From Clostridiales bacterium (GTDB taxonomy: Bacteria; Bacillota; Clostridia; Clostridiales; Clostridiaceae): a stretch of 64,000 bases of DNA. This document shows positions 18,185 through 28,597 of the stretch, in pieces. The DNA lies in the NCBI GenBank assembly GCA_012519845.1, contig JAAYPK010000082.1:1-64000 (forward strand). Direction: 5' to 3'. The position numbers and the translations under genes were made by a program. How positions within the stretch are numbered: position 1 is the first letter of the stretch; each line of letters starts with the position of its first letter. The notes beneath the pieces are model-generated. The model was given only the letters and a program-made list of their open reading frames with translations, ran no database searches and had not been told where the DNA came from.

Positions 18185-18232
18185 AAAGGAATGTAGTAAA
18201 ATGATTATTTATTTTACTACATTCCTTTTTAA
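18183..18232 (+). terminator. Strong terminator after apt
   Basis: A perfect 20-bp stem starting AAAAAGGAATG and ending CATTCCTTTTT, with an 8-base loop (18203-18210). The T-run is part of the 3' arm. A-rich and T-rich ends make it usable in both directions. Confidence 0.85.
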
Positions 18233-18278
18233 ATTGATTTCTAATAAAAAGAAAATTTTGATTTGTACTTGGTGAACG

Positions 18279-18307
18279 TTGAAAATGAGAATATAATAAT
18301 ATATAAT
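18279..18307 (+). promoter_or_regulatory. Sigma-A promoter of rel
   Basis: TTGAAA, a 17-base spacer and a perfect TATAAT; predicted start near 18314. Confidence 0.65.
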
Positions 18308-18319
18308 AAAAATAAAGCT

Positions 18320-18350
18320 AAGGCTGGTTTTTTAACCAGCCTTTGATTTT
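18320..18350 (+). promoter_or_regulatory. Leader hairpin of the rel transcript
   Basis: A perfect 10-bp stem AAGGCTGGTT / AACCAGCCTT with loop TTTT, followed by TGATTTT. It begins only a few bases after the predicted start of transcription and 38 bases before the start codon region. It may be a weak terminator (attenuator) or a 5'-stabilising stem. Confidence 0.5.
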
Positions 18351-18381
18351 AGATTATTTGTTTTGAGGGAGCGTAATCTTA

Positions 18382-20559
18382 ATGATAGATAGTTTGCTAG
18401 ATAAGATAGAAAAGAATAACAATAATGTTGATATAGAAGTAATAAAAAAAGCCTACACATTTGCAGAAAAAGCTCATGAAGGTCAAATGAGAGATTCTGG
18501 GGAGCCATATATAATTCATCCAATTGAAGTTGCTAAAATTCTATCAGATTTAGGTATGGACACAAGTACAATAGCAGCAGGTTTATTACATGATGTTTTA
18601 GAGGATACCTCATGTACTTACGAAGAAATGAGCCAAATGTTTGGAGTGGAAATTGCGGATTTAGTAAATGGAGTTACTAAATTAGGTAAAATTGAGTATA
18701 AGACAAAAGAAGAGCAACAAGCAGATAATGTACGAAAAATGCTTCTTGCTATGGCAAAGGATATTAGAGTTATTATTATAAAGCTGGCTGATAGACTTCA
18801 TAATTTAAGGACTCTAAAATATAAGAAAAAGGATAAACAAAAAATAAAGGCTCAAGAAACACTAGATATTTATGCTCCTTTAGCACATAGATTAGGAATG
18901 TCTAAAATAAAATGGGAATTAGAAGATCTATCCTTCAGATATTTACATGAAGAAGAATATTATGACCTAGTAAATCAAATAGCTGAAAAAAGGGTAGAAA
19001 GAGAAAGTTATATAACTGAAATAATAAAAGAACTTAAAAGTAATTTAGAAAACTCAGGAATTGATTCAGATATAGATGGAAGACCAAAACATTTCTATAG
19101 TATATATAGAAAAATGGTTAATAAAAATAAAACAATTGAACAAATCTTTGATTTAACAGCAATAAGAATACTTGTTAATTCAGTAAAGGATTGTTATGGA
19201 GTATTAGGGATAGTTCATACCATATACAAGCCTATTCCAGGAAGATTTAAAGATTATATTGCAATGCCAAAGCCTAATATGTATCAGTCTTTACATACTA
19301 CAGTTATAGGGCCTCAAGGGAAAACCTTTGAAATTCAAATTAGAACTTTTGATATGCACAAAACTGCTGAATATGGTATTGCTGCTCATTGGAAGTATAA
19401 AGAAGGGGATTCATCTTCAATTAATAAAGATACCAATATTGATAAAAAATTAGTATGGCTTCGTGACATGTTGGAATGGCAAAAAGAAACGTCAGATCCT
19501 AATGAATTTATGGAAGGCTTCAAAATGGACTTATTTACAGATGAAGTATTTGTATTTACTCCAAAAGGAGTTGTAATAAATTTATGTAGTGGATCTACAC
19601 CTATAGATTTTGCTTACAGAATACATACAGATGTTGGTAATAAGTGTGTTGGAGCTAAGGTTAGTGGAAAAATCGTGCCTTTAGATTATGAATTAAAAAC
19701 AGGTGAAATAGTAGAAATTATTACATCTCAATCTTCTAAGGGGCCAAATATGAACTGGTTAAACATTGCAAAAACGAACCAGGCTAAAAGTAAAATTAGA
19801 TCTTGGTTTAAAAAGGCTCAAAAGGAAGAAAACATAGTAAAGGGTAGAGAATTACTTGAAAAAGAACTTAAAAAGCAAAATGTTCATTTTATTGATATTG
19901 CAAAAGGTGATGCATACATAAGACTTCAAAAAAGATATAATCTTCATAATATGGATGATATTTATTCAGCAATTGGCTTAGGTCAAATAACTGCAAGTAA
20001 TTTTGTGTCAAAATTAAAAGGTGAAAATATAGCTGAAAAAGTTCAAACTGTTGAAAGTATAAATAAATCTTTAGAAGAACATAACCAACATAAGAAAAAA
20101 GTAAATAATTATTATGGAATAAGCGTTAAAGGTGAAACTAATTTAATGGTTAGATTTGCCAGATGTTGTAATCCAGTACCTGGGGATGAAATATTAGGGT
20201 ATATAACAAAAGGTAGAGGTGTTTCAGTACATAGAATGGATTGTAGTAATTTACAATCACTAATTAAAAATGATCCTGATAAAGTAATTGAAGTAAGTTG
20301 GGGAACTGATAAAGGAGCTTCATATATTGCAGAAATTACAGTAAAATCTCATGATAAAATGGGAATACTTCAAGAGGTTATGAAAGTAATAACAGATTCT
20401 GGTGTTTCTCTTACTGCATTAAATGCAAATACAATAAAGTCAGAGGATGCATTAATTAATATAAAGGTGAAAATAAATTCTGTTGATGAATTAAAGAACT
20501 TAATGAAAAAATTAAGAAAAATCAGTGGAGTTATAGATGTATATAGAGTAAATAGTTAG
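18382..20559 (+). CDS. relA: Bifunctional (p)ppGpp synthetase/hydrolase
   Basis: Makes and degrades the stringent-response alarmone. The HD hydrolase domain is intact (KAHEGQMRDSGEPYIIHP, LLHDVLEDT, LADRLHNLRTL). The synthetase domain has RPKHFYSIYRKM, DLTAIRILV, MYQSLHTTV and EIQIRTFDMHKTAEYGIAAHWKYKE. TGS follows (DEVFVFTPKGVVINL), then a zinc-finger/helical region (ARCCNPVPGDEILGYITKGRGVSVHR) and a C-terminal ACT domain. The 725 aa length is normal for the long Rel of Firmicutes. Start ATG 18382 follows GAGGGAG. The dtd gene begins 12 bases after the stop, as in Bacillus. Confidence 0.97.
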   Translation: MIDSLLDKIEKNNNNVDIEVIKKAYTFAEKAHEGQMRDSGEPYIIHPIEVAKILSDLGMDTSTIAAGLLHDVLEDTSCTYEEMSQMFGVEIADLVNGVTKLGKIEYKTKEEQQADNVRKMLLAMAKDIRVIIIKLADRLHNLRTLKYKKKDKQKIKAQETLDIYAPLAHRLGMSKIKWELEDLSFRYLHEEEYYDLVNQIAEKRVERESYITEIIKELKSNLENSGIDSDIDGRPKHFYSIYRKMVNKNKTIEQIFDLTAIRILVNSVKDCYGVLGIVHTIYKPIPGRFKDYIAMPKPNMYQSLHTTVIGPQGKTFEIQIRTFDMHKTAEYGIAAHWKYKEGDSSSINKDTNIDKKLVWLRDMLEWQKETSDPNEFMEGFKMDLFTDEVFVFTPKGVVINLCSGSTPIDFAYRIHTDVGNKCVGAKVSGKIVPLDYELKTGEIVEIITSQSSKGPNMNWLNIAKTNQAKSKIRSWFKKAQKEENIVKGRELLEKELKKQNVHFIDIAKGDAYIRLQKRYNLHNMDDIYSAIGLGQITASNFVSKLKGENIAEKVQTVESINKSLEEHNQHKKKVNNYYGISVKGETNLMVRFARCCNPVPGDEILGYITKGRGVSVHRMDCSNLQSLIKNDPDKVIEVSWGTDKGASYIAEITVKSHDKMGILQEVMKVITDSGVSLTALNANTIKSEDALINIKVKINSVDELKNLMKKLRKISGVIDVYRVNS

Positions 20560-20571
20560 GAAGTGTATTGG

Positions 20572-21021
20572 TTGCGAGTAGTGGTTCAAAGAGTAACTTC
20601 ATCTAAGGTTACAGTAGAAAATAACGTTATTGGCAGTATTAATAAGGGCCTAAATTTATTAATTGGTTTTTCAAAGGAAGATACAATTGATGACTTAGTA
20701 TATATGAAAGATAAAATTTTAAACTTAAGAATATTTGAAGATGAAAATGAAAAAATGAATAAATCTGTTTTAGATATAAAGGGAGAAATTCTTGCAATTT
20801 CACAATTTACTTTATACGGAGATTGCAGAAAAGGAAGAAGACCTAACTTTATGGATGCCATGAGTGGTGAAGCTGCAGTAGGTTTATTTGATAATTTTGT
20901 TAATATGCTGTGTCAAAGTGGATTAAAAATTGAAACAGGTAAATTTGGTGCTTATATGAAGGTAGACATTGAAAATGATGGACCAGTAACACTGTTAATT
21001 GACAGTAAAAAAGAATTTTAA
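20572..21021 (+). CDS. dtd: D-aminoacyl-tRNA deacylase
   Basis: Hydrolyses D-amino acids (and Gly from tRNA-Ala) off tRNA. I choose TTG 20572, giving the family's N-terminus [14 protein letters not shown] lies 8 bases after AGGAAG, while the upstream GTG at 20563 overlaps that site. Active-site blocks are [18 protein letters not shown] and the cis-Gly-Pro motif [10 protein letters not shown]. The 149 aa length is normal. It follows rel by 12 bases. Confidence 0.95.
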   Translation: MRVVVQRVTSSKVTVENNVIGSINKGLNLLIGFSKEDTIDDLVYMKDKILNLRIFEDENEKMNKSVLDIKGEILAISQFTLYGDCRKGRRPNFMDAMSGEAAVGLFDNFVNMLCQSGLKIETGKFGAYMKVDIENDGPVTLLIDSKKEF

Positions 21022-21033
21022 GAGGGTGGAAAA

Positions 21034-21633
21034 ATGATTATTAATACAATACCAGTAGGTGCATATGAAGCAAATTGCTATTTATTAATGGATGAAAACA
21101 ACAAAGAAATAGCCATAATAGATCCAGGAGGAGATGCAGCTTCAATTGAAAAACAAATTACAAATCTTTCTGGCAAACCCAAATATATATTATTAACTCA
21201 TGGACATTTTGATCATGTAGGAGCTGTAGAATTTCTTGCAGATAAATATAAAATTCCATTTTACATTAGTGAAAAGGATGAAAAATTAATGGAATCTGAT
21301 AATTCTGTATTTGGTAATATAAGAAAAGCAGATGGATATATAAAAGAAGGAGATAAAATAAATCTTGGAGATTTAGAAATAAAAGTTCTTGAAACTCCAG
21401 GACATTCTAAAGGTGGATTATGCTTTGTAGCTCAAGATAATGTATTTACAGGTGATACTTTATTTCAAGGTTCAATAGGAAGAACAGATTTTGTATCAGG
21501 AAGTCTTGAAGAAATATTAGCAAGTATAAAAAACAAATTACTACCACTAGGTAGTGATGTAAAAGTATATCCAGGTCATGGGCCTTCTTCAACAATTGGT
21601 TATGAGGAAAGAAATAACCCATTTTTAGATTAA
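21034..21633 (+). CDS. MBL-fold metallo-hydrolase (glyoxalase II-like)
   Basis: The zinc-binding motif LLTHGHFDHVG is complete, followed by the metal ligands ETPGHSKGG, FTGDTLFQGSIGRTD and YPGHGPSST in the right order. The 199 aa length matches the short bacterial branch of the glyoxalase II-like family (YqgX group in Bacillus), whose true substrate is not fixed. It is placed in the rel-dtd-...-hemZ-hisS-aspS run, with AGAGGGTGG before the ATG and 12 bases after dtd. Confidence 0.9.
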   Translation: MIINTIPVGAYEANCYLLMDENNKEIAIIDPGGDAASIEKQITNLSGKPKYILLTHGHFDHVGAVEFLADKYKIPFYISEKDEKLMESDNSVFGNIRKADGYIKEGDKINLGDLEIKVLETPGHSKGGLCFVAQDNVFTGDTLFQGSIGRTDFVSGSLEEILASIKNKLLPLGSDVKVYPGHGPSSTIGYEERNNPFLD

Positions 21634-21642
21634 GGAGAGAAC

Positions 21643-23073
21643 ATGGATATAAATGTACAATTAAATAATTACAAATATAGGTATGATGTTTATCATGTTT
21701 TTAATATATATTTTAATTTAAAAAAAATAAATTTCTCTACTACAGAAGGAGATTATATTATTTTTGTTTCTGATGATTATGTTTCATTTTCTTACAAAGA
21801 CATAAATAGTAAAGCATATTTTAGCGAGGATGAAAAACCTAAAGAAACCATTAAAAAGTTAATTTTTAGAGAATTAAAAAAATTAACTGGAGATATATAT
21901 CCCTGGGGAACATTAATAGGTATAAGACCTTCTAAAATTGCTTTGAAACATTTGCGAGATGGAAAAAATAATAAAGAAATTCAAGATATATTTTATAAAG
22001 AACATTACACAATGCCTGATAAAGTTAATATATGTATTGATGTAGCAAAAATCGAAGATAAATTTGTTAATAAAGATGAAAGAACAGTATCAATATATAT
22101 TGGAATGGCATTTTGTCCAACTAGATGCCTTTATTGTTCTTTTGCCTCAAATCCTACCACTGGTAAATTTAAGTCTTTGATAAAGCCATATTTAAATGCC
22201 TTAGAGTATGAAATAAATGAAATAAAAAAATACATTGAAGAAAAACAATTAAAAATTGAAACTGTGTATTTTGGAGGGGGTACTCCAACCTCCATTTCAG
22301 AAGAAGAATTTGAAAAAATAATGAATAAGATTTATAATTCATTCGTTAAGGATAAATCTATTAAGGAATTTACAGTAGAATGTGGAAGACCTGATTCTAT
22401 AACAGAAGAAAAGCTTAAAACCATGCTTTTATATGATGTTACAAGAATTAGTATTAATCCTCAAACTATGAATGATGAAACTCTAAAAATTATTGGAAGA
22501 GGCCATACATCAAAAGATGTGGTTGATAAATTTATTATGGCTAAATCTATGGGATTTAAGGACATTAATATGGACATAATTATTGGATTACCAGGAGAAG
22601 GTCTTAAAGAAGCAAAACATACTTTTTCAGAAATTCAAAAGCTATCACCTGATAGTATTACTGTTCATGGTTTAGCTTTAAAAAGAGGATCTATTATGTT
22701 TGATAACTTTATACTAAAAAAAGGCTTAGGAGTAAAAAGCCAAGATGAAATTATGAAAATGTATGAGGAAAGCAAAAATATAGCTAAAACTCTTAATTTA
22801 CATCCATATTATATGTATAGGCAAAAAAATATGGTAGGAAATATGGAGAATTTAGGGTATGCTAAAAAAGGAAAAGAATGTTTATATAATATTGAAATGA
22901 TAGAAGATAAACAGACGATTATAGCTCTTGGTGCTGATGCAGTATCTAAAGTTGTATTTTTAAAAGAAAATAGAATAGAGCGATATGGTAATGTTAAAGA
23001 TGTTAAAGAATATATAAATAGAATTAAGGAATTAACAGAAGGTAAGATTAATTTACTTAATACATTATATTAG
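21643..23073 (+). CDS. hemZ: HemZ-type coproporphyrinogen III dehydrogenase-like radical SAM protein
   Basis: A radical SAM protein with the cluster motif [10 protein letters not shown] near residue 160, [20 protein letters not shown] and GLPGE, the blocks of the HemN/HemZ group. An N-terminal region of about 150 residues precedes the core and includes [17 protein letters not shown], typical of HemZ. At 476 aa the length fits. HemZ is annotated in heme synthesis, but many clostridia that carry it have no heme pathway and the reaction is unproven. It starts 9 bases after the MBL gene and ends 13 before hisS. Confidence 0.88.
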   Translation: MDINVQLNNYKYRYDVYHVFNIYFNLKKINFSTTEGDYIIFVSDDYVSFSYKDINSKAYFSEDEKPKETIKKLIFRELKKLTGDIYPWGTLIGIRPSKIALKHLRDGKNNKEIQDIFYKEHYTMPDKVNICIDVAKIEDKFVNKDERTVSIYIGMAFCPTRCLYCSFASNPTTGKFKSLIKPYLNALEYEINEIKKYIEEKQLKIETVYFGGGTPTSISEEEFEKIMNKIYNSFVKDKSIKEFTVECGRPDSITEEKLKTMLLYDVTRISINPQTMNDETLKIIGRGHTSKDVVDKFIMAKSMGFKDINMDIIIGLPGEGLKEAKHTFSEIQKLSPDSITVHGLALKRGSIMFDNFILKKGLGVKSQDEIMKMYEESKNIAKTLNLHPYYMYRQKNMVGNMENLGYAKKGKECLYNIEMIEDKQTIIALGADAVSKVVFLKENRIERYGNVKDVKEYINRIKELTEGKINLLNTLY

Positions 23074-23086
23074 AAGGAGGAGAATA

Positions 23087-24334
23087 ATGGAATTACAAGC
23101 ACCTAAAGGTACTAAAGATATGTTGCCACAAGATAGCTATAAATGGCACTATGTTGAAAATACCTTTAAGAATATAGCAAAATTTTATGGGATGAGGGAA
23201 ATCAGAACACCTATGTTTGAAAGTACAGACTTATTTCAAAGAGGTGTTGGAGATACCACAGATATAGTTCAAAAAGAGATGTATACATTTAATGATAAAG
23301 GTAATAGAAGTGTTACATTAAAACCAGAAGGAACAGCTCCTATTGTAAGAGCTTTTATAGAAAATAGATTATTTAATGAAGCACAACCTACAAAACTATA
23401 TTATGTAATTCCTTGCTTTAGATATGAAAATGTTCAAAAAGGAAGATTAAGACAATTTCATCAATGTGGAGTTGAAGTATTTGGGTCAAAGGAACCAACA
23501 ATAGATGCTGAAATAATGTCTTTTGCTATGGAAGTACTTAAAGAATTAGGATTAAAAGATTTAAGCTTACACATTAATAATTTAGGATGTCCAAATTGTA
23601 GACCAAAGTATAATGAGGCATTAAAAAAATATTTAAAAGAAAATTATGATGATTTATGCCCAACATGTAAAGAAAGATTTGAAAAAAATCCTATGAGGAT
23701 TTTAGATTGTAAAGAAAAGAAGTGTAAAGAAATTACTAAAAACGCTCCAATAATTTTAGATTATGTTTGTGAAGAGTGTGAAACTCACTTTAATTCTGTT
23801 AAAGAATATTTAGACTTATTAAATATAAAATATGAAGTTGATCCTGGTATTGTTAGAGGTCTAGACTATTATACAAAAACAATATTTGAAATAATTAATG
23901 ATGACTTTACTGTATGTGGTGGAGGACGATATGATAAACTAATTGGTGAACTTGGTGGACCAGATATGGCATCCTTTGGATTTGCAATGGGCATTGAAAG
24001 ATTAATTATGACTCTTCAAAAAGAAGGTATAGAAATACCAAATGATGATGGCTTTGATTTATATATTGGTTCAAGAGGAGAAGTAGAATATAAAGAAGCC
24101 TTTAAATTAGCCTATGAATTAAGAAATGCAGGCATAAAGGTGGAAATTAATCATATGGGTAGAAGTGTAAAGGCAGAAATGAAATATGCTAATAAATTAG
24201 GGGCAAAGTTTACAACTATTATTGGTGAAGATGAAGTTACATCTAAAACTATAAAATTAAAAAGAATGAGTGATGGAGAAATATTTAATTCATCCCTAAA
24301 TAATATAGAAGAACTTGCTAAAATATTGAAATAA
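23087..24334 (+). CDS. hisS: Histidyl-tRNA synthetase
   Basis: Class II synthetase. It has [38 protein letters not shown]-like [23 protein letters not shown]-like [13 protein letters not shown] and [10 protein letters not shown], the HisRS motifs, and a C-terminal anticodon-binding domain. The 415 aa length is normal. The start ATG follows AGAAGGAGGAG. No T-box precedes it; it is expressed from the upstream operon. aspS follows after 15 bases, the usual order in Firmicutes. Confidence 0.97.
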   Translation: MELQAPKGTKDMLPQDSYKWHYVENTFKNIAKFYGMREIRTPMFESTDLFQRGVGDTTDIVQKEMYTFNDKGNRSVTLKPEGTAPIVRAFIENRLFNEAQPTKLYYVIPCFRYENVQKGRLRQFHQCGVEVFGSKEPTIDAEIMSFAMEVLKELGLKDLSLHINNLGCPNCRPKYNEALKKYLKENYDDLCPTCKERFEKNPMRILDCKEKKCKEITKNAPIILDYVCEECETHFNSVKEYLDLLNIKYEVDPGIVRGLDYYTKTIFEIINDDFTVCGGGRYDKLIGELGGPDMASFGFAMGIERLIMTLQKEGIEIPNDDGFDLYIGSRGEVEYKEAFKLAYELRNAGIKVEINHMGRSVKAEMKYANKLGAKFTTIIGEDEVTSKTIKLKRMSDGEIFNSSLNNIEELAKILK

Positions 24335-24349
24335 GAAAGGATGAGTAAA

Positions 24350-26134
24350 ATGGCTGAATCTTTAAGTGGATTAAAGAGGACAATGTACTGTGGGGAACCT
24401 AGAGAAGAACACATAGGACAAACAATAACACTTATGGGGTGGGTTCAAAGAAATAGAAAACTTGGAGGACTTGAATTTATTGATTTAAGAGATAGAGAAG
24501 GGATAATGCAAGTAGTTTTTGGTGAAGAAATTAATGCAGAAGCCTTTGAAAAAGCTAAAACAGTAAAGCCTGAATATTGTATTTGTGTAACTGGAGAAGT
24601 TGTAAAAAGAGAATCTCCAAATGAATCAATGCCAACAGGAATGGTAGAGCTTAAATGTTTTAATATTAAAATATTATCAGAATCTGAAACACCGCCAATT
24701 TATATTAAAGAAGGATTAGATGCTGGTGAACAGATAAGATTAAAATATAGATATTTGGATTTAAGAAGACCAGATATGCAAAAAATATTTATGATTAGAA
24801 GCAAAACTTCTAAAGCAATAAGAGATTTCTTAGATAATAATGGATTTTTAGAAGTAGAAACACCTGTTTTAACAAAATCTACTCCAGAAGGAGCAAGGGA
24901 CTATTTAGTACCTTCAAGAAATTATCCAGGAATGTTTTATGCATTGCCTCAATCACCTCAAATATTTAAACAATTATTAATGGTATCAGGTTTTGATAAA
25001 TACTACCAAATAACTAAATGTTTTAGAGATGAAGATCTAAGAGCAAACAGACAGCCAGAATTTACTCAAGTAGACCTTGAAATGAGCTTTGTTGAGCAAG
25101 AAGACATTATTTCATTAAATGAAAAACTTATTGCTCATGTCTTTAAGGAAGTTATTGGATATGAAGTAAAGCTTCCAATAAAAAGAATGACTTTTAAAGA
25201 AGCTATGGAAAAGTATGGATCAGATAAACCAGATTTAAGATTTGGAATGGAAATTACTGATTTAACTGAAGTAGTTAATAATGTTGATTTTATGGTATTT
25301 AAAAATGCCATAGAAGGAAATGGATCAGTTAGAGCTCTATGTTTAAAAGGTGGAGCTTCAATGGGAAGAAAAGATATAGATAGACTTGGTGAATTTGTAA
25401 AAACTTACAAAGCAAAAGGTCTAGCATATATTCAGCTAAAAGAAGAAGGTATAAAATCACCTATAGCAAAATTCCTATCAGATGAAGATATGAATAATAT
25501 AATTTCAAAAATGAATGCAGAAACTGGTGATTTAATATTAATTGTAGCAGATAAAAATTCTGTTGTTTTCCAAAGCCTTGGAGCTTTAAGATTAGAATTA
25601 GCTAAAAAATATGATTTAATAAAAGACAAAAATGAATTTAACTTTACATGGATAACTGAATTCCCACTATTTGAATACAGTGAAGAGGAAGGTAGATATA
25701 CTGCTTGTCACCATCCGTTTACAGCTCCAATGGAAGAAGATATTGATATGATAGAATCAGATCCAGGAAAAGTTAGATCAATAGCTTATGATTTAGTTTT
25801 AAATGGTGAAGAACTTGGTGGAGGTTCTATTAGAATACATGATACAAAATTACAAGAGAGAATGTTTAAGGCATTAGGCTTTACTCAAGAAGAAGCTTGG
25901 AGAAGATTTGGATTCTTATTAGAAGCCTTTAAGTTTGGACCACCACCACATGGAGGATTAGCTTTTGGTCTTGATAGAATGATAATGTTCTTAGCTGGAA
26001 CAGATAACATTAAGGATGTTATTGCCTTCCCTAAAAACCAAAATGCTTATTGTTACTTAAGTGAAGCACCAAACATAATCGATGAAAAGCAATTAGATGA
26101 ACTTGGAATTAAAATAGACGTAAAAAGTGAATAA
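24350..26134 (+). CDS. aspS: Aspartyl-tRNA synthetase
   Basis: Bacterial-type class II AspRS. I choose ATG 24350 (MAESLSGLKRT) because AGAAAGG abuts the upstream ATG 24341 with no spacer but lies 9 bases before this one. It has the N-terminal OB anticodon domain (ITLMGWVQRNRKLGG), then QSPQIFKQLLMVSGFDKYYQI and FRDEDLRANRQPEFTQVD in the catalytic core, the GAD insert, and GLAFGLDRM as motif 3. The length of 594 aa is normal. A terminator follows at 26150. Confidence 0.96.
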   Translation: MAESLSGLKRTMYCGEPREEHIGQTITLMGWVQRNRKLGGLEFIDLRDREGIMQVVFGEEINAEAFEKAKTVKPEYCICVTGEVVKRESPNESMPTGMVELKCFNIKILSESETPPIYIKEGLDAGEQIRLKYRYLDLRRPDMQKIFMIRSKTSKAIRDFLDNNGFLEVETPVLTKSTPEGARDYLVPSRNYPGMFYALPQSPQIFKQLLMVSGFDKYYQITKCFRDEDLRANRQPEFTQVDLEMSFVEQEDIISLNEKLIAHVFKEVIGYEVKLPIKRMTFKEAMEKYGSDKPDLRFGMEITDLTEVVNNVDFMVFKNAIEGNGSVRALCLKGGASMGRKDIDRLGEFVKTYKAKGLAYIQLKEEGIKSPIAKFLSDEDMNNIISKMNAETGDLILIVADKNSVVFQSLGALRLELAKKYDLIKDKNEFNFTWITEFPLFEYSEEEGRYTACHHPFTAPMEEDIDMIESDPGKVRSIAYDLVLNGEELGGGSIRIHDTKLQERMFKALGFTQEEAWRRFGFLLEAFKFGPPPHGGLAFGLDRMIMFLAGTDNIKDVIAFPKNQNAYCYLSEAPNIIDEKQLDELGIKIDVKSE

Positions 26135-26149
26135 TAGATATTAGCATAT

Positions 26150-26192
26150 GCTGCCATTTATTTTAATATAAAAATAAATGGCAGCTTTTTTA
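26150..26192 (+). terminator. Intrinsic terminator after aspS
   Basis: Stem GCTGCCATTTATTTT / AATAAATGGCAGC followed by TTTTTT; ends the long rel-to-aspS unit. Confidence 0.85.
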
Positions 26193-26233
26193 AAAAAATT
26201 TTTTTTGAAAACTTTTACTGTAAAATTAAGTTA

Positions 26234-26263
26234 TTGACTATTAGTCATTATTGGGTGTATTCT
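26234..26263 (+). promoter_or_regulatory. Promoter with overlapping palindrome, candidate TetR-type operator
   Basis: TTGACT, an 18-base spacer and TATTCT. The -35 is inside the perfect palindrome TGACTATTAGTCA (26235-26247). TetR-family repressors bind such short palindromes and often control YhgE/Pip-type membrane proteins; no TetR gene lies in this window, so the regulator would be elsewhere. Confidence 0.4.
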
Positions 26264-26297
26264 TCTATTATACAAAAAAATGAAAGGAAGATATTAT

Positions 26298-28382
26298 ATG
26301 AATTGTTTTAAAGTAGCTTGGAAAGATTTAAAAAAAATTTGTAAAAGTAAATTTATAATAGTATGCTTAATAGCAATTATTATAGTACCAATACTATATT
26401 CTTTCTTATATTTAGGAGCATTTTGGGATCCTTATGGGAATATGTCTAATATGCCTGTGGCGGTAGTAAATTTAGATAAAGGCTATACCATAGATGGAAT
26501 AGAATATAATTTTGGAAATGATTTTGTGGAAGAGTTAAAGGATAATGATAAAGTAAAATGGGAATTTGTTTCCTTAGAAGATGCTGATAGTGGTCTTGAA
26601 GGTAATAAATATTATGATAAATTTGAAATTCCAGAAAGTTTTTCTAAAGACATAACAAGTGCTAAAATTGGTTTGCCAGTTCAAGCAGAATTAAAATTTT
26701 CATGTAATGAAAAGAAGAATTTCCTTGCAGCTCAGGTTTCTTCAAAGGTTGAGTCTGAACTTAAGTCAAATATTATTAAAAGTGTAACTAATGAATATGT
26801 ATCAAAAACCTTTGATAGTTTATATGAAGCAAAAGATGGTTTTGCAAAAGCAGCAGATGGAAGTAGTCAGCTAAATGATGGAATGAATCAATTAAGTAGT
26901 CAAATTCCAACATTACAAAATGGAATAACTGACTTAGATGAAGGCTCTAATGCTTTATATACATCATATACCAATACTATATTTCCTACTATAGTAAAGC
27001 TTAATGATGGTTCAAGTAAACTAAATAATGCATTAAATTCAGCTCAAGGTGATATAAATAAATTATCAAGTGGTGCAGCTCTTATATCACAAAATAGTGA
27101 TGCAATAATCTCTGGTTACGGAAATGTTCAAAATGGATACTTAGCAGTATATAATGGCGCAAACAAATTAGTATCAGGGGTTAATGAGGCTTCTACACTT
27201 ATGAGTTCTATTGGAGCAGAACTCATAAGTGCAATGGTAGCATATCAAAGTGGTGATACTAGCAAATTAGTACCAGCAGTAATGGATGTATTGCAAAATT
27301 TACAAAAATATAGCACAGAAAATAGTGGATCTTCAGAACAGATTGCAGCATTAGTTAAAGGTCTAAATGATTTAAAAACTGGTATGAATACTTATAATGA
27401 AGGTTTAAATGAATATGTTGGTGGAGTAAAACAAGTTACAGATGGTACAAATACTTTAATTGGAAATATATCAGACATTCAAAATGGAGTAGGACAATTA
27501 AATAGTGGTCTTTCACAGCTTCAATCAGGATTGAATAGTCAATTTGGACCAGGATTAGGAGCATTAAGCAATGGAATAGGAACATTAAATTCAAATGTAC
27601 CTACATTAAAGGATGGAGTAACAAAACTTAATGATGGAACTAATGAACTTTATACAGAATTAAATAAAGGTGCAAATAAAATAGAAGATGGGTTAGTTAA
27701 TTCAGCTGATAATATGGGAAACTTTGTATCTGAACCAATAACTTTAAATGTAGAGCCTGTAAATGCTGTTCCTAATTATGGAAGCGGCTTTGCACCATAT
27801 TTTATGAATTTATCTATATGGGTAGGAGCAATAATGATGTTCTTTGTAATATCTACTAAAGTGGATTTATCTAACTATGATGAAAATGTAAGTAATTTTT
27901 CAAAGGTTACAGGAAGATATTTATTATCTGCAGGTGTAGGTATATTACAAGCAGTTTTCCTTGGAATAGCAATACTAGGCTTAGGATTAAAACCTGGTAA
28001 TTACCTATTGTACTTTTTACTTCTTATATTCTTCTCATTAGTATATGTCTCAATTGTGTATTGTTTAGTACTAGTATTTGGAGATGCAGGAAGATTAATA
28101 AGCATAGTATTATTAATATTACAATTAACAACATGTGCAGGTACATTCCCATTAGAATTAATTCCAAATTTCTTTGGAGCATTAAATCCATATCTACCAT
28201 TTACCTATGGTGTAGAAGCATTAAGAGAAGCATGTTTTGCAACTACAGTAAATTATGGAGTCATTGGAAAAGACGTAATAGTGCTTTTAGTATATTTAAT
28301 TGTTTTTGAACTATTAGCAGTAGTATTAAGGAAATTTGGAAGCAAAATAAATGGTCTTTTTGAAGTAAGGAAAATGAAGTAG
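26298..28382 (+). CDS. YhgE/Pip-type membrane protein (ABC-2-like)
   Basis: Start ATG 26298 follows GAAAGGAAG; an in-frame ATG at 26280 precedes that site. One membrane helix near residues 20-40, then an extracellular region of about 450 residues with many GxxxLxxG and DGxxxLxxG repeats (SQLNDGMNQLSSQ, LNDGSSKLNNAL and others) that should form coiled-coil-like rods. The C-terminal 200 residues hold five or six helices with the ABC-2 permease look (TTCAGTFPLELIP). This layout is that of YhgE/Pip proteins; Lactococcus Pip is a phage infection protein and relatives act in secretion or drug export. No ATPase partner is adjacent. 694 aa is usual. Confidence 0.82.
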   Translation: MNCFKVAWKDLKKICKSKFIIVCLIAIIIVPILYSFLYLGAFWDPYGNMSNMPVAVVNLDKGYTIDGIEYNFGNDFVEELKDNDKVKWEFVSLEDADSGLEGNKYYDKFEIPESFSKDITSAKIGLPVQAELKFSCNEKKNFLAAQVSSKVESELKSNIIKSVTNEYVSKTFDSLYEAKDGFAKAADGSSQLNDGMNQLSSQIPTLQNGITDLDEGSNALYTSYTNTIFPTIVKLNDGSSKLNNALNSAQGDINKLSSGAALISQNSDAIISGYGNVQNGYLAVYNGANKLVSGVNEASTLMSSIGAELISAMVAYQSGDTSKLVPAVMDVLQNLQKYSTENSGSSEQIAALVKGLNDLKTGMNTYNEGLNEYVGGVKQVTDGTNTLIGNISDIQNGVGQLNSGLSQLQSGLNSQFGPGLGALSNGIGTLNSNVPTLKDGVTKLNDGTNELYTELNKGANKIEDGLVNSADNMGNFVSEPITLNVEPVNAVPNYGSGFAPYFMNLSIWVGAIMMFFVISTKVDLSNYDENVSNFSKVTGRYLLSAGVGILQAVFLGIAILGLGLKPGNYLLYFLLLIFFSLVYVSIVYCLVLVFGDAGRLISIVLLILQLTTCAGTFPLELIPNFFGALNPYLPFTYGVEALREACFATTVNYGVIGKDVIVLLVYLIVFELLAVVLRKFGSKINGLFEVRKMK

Positions 28383-28424
28383 AGAAGTGCTGAGAAATTT
28401 CTCAAACAAGCTGAGAAACATGAA

Positions 28425-28456
28425 TTTATAGGATGTCCTTTTGGACATCCTATAAA
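28425..28456. terminator. Hairpin after the YhgE/Pip gene
   Basis: A perfect 14-bp stem TTTATAGGATGTCC / GGACATCCTATAAA with loop TTTT. It lacks a T-run on the plus strand, so termination is likely but not certain. Confidence 0.55.
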
Positions 28457-28597
28457 TATATATACAGAAATTAAAAAATAGTGACTACTTAAGGGAATTA
28501 CTCAAATAAGTATTATATTGTAAGATTATCTTAATTCTTATTAATTATAAATAATATATAATATTGTCAACAAATAGAAATGAAAGGTATAAAATGT

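Noticed and set aside
21634-23090. T-box leader for hisS or aspS
   Set aside because: No gap large enough lies ahead of either gene; spacing is 13-15 bases in an operon.
28061-28309. 82-codon open frame on the plus strand inside the YhgE/Pip gene
   Set aside because: It is out of frame with a well-supported gene, has no ribosome binding site and reads as Ser/Ile/Arg-rich noise.
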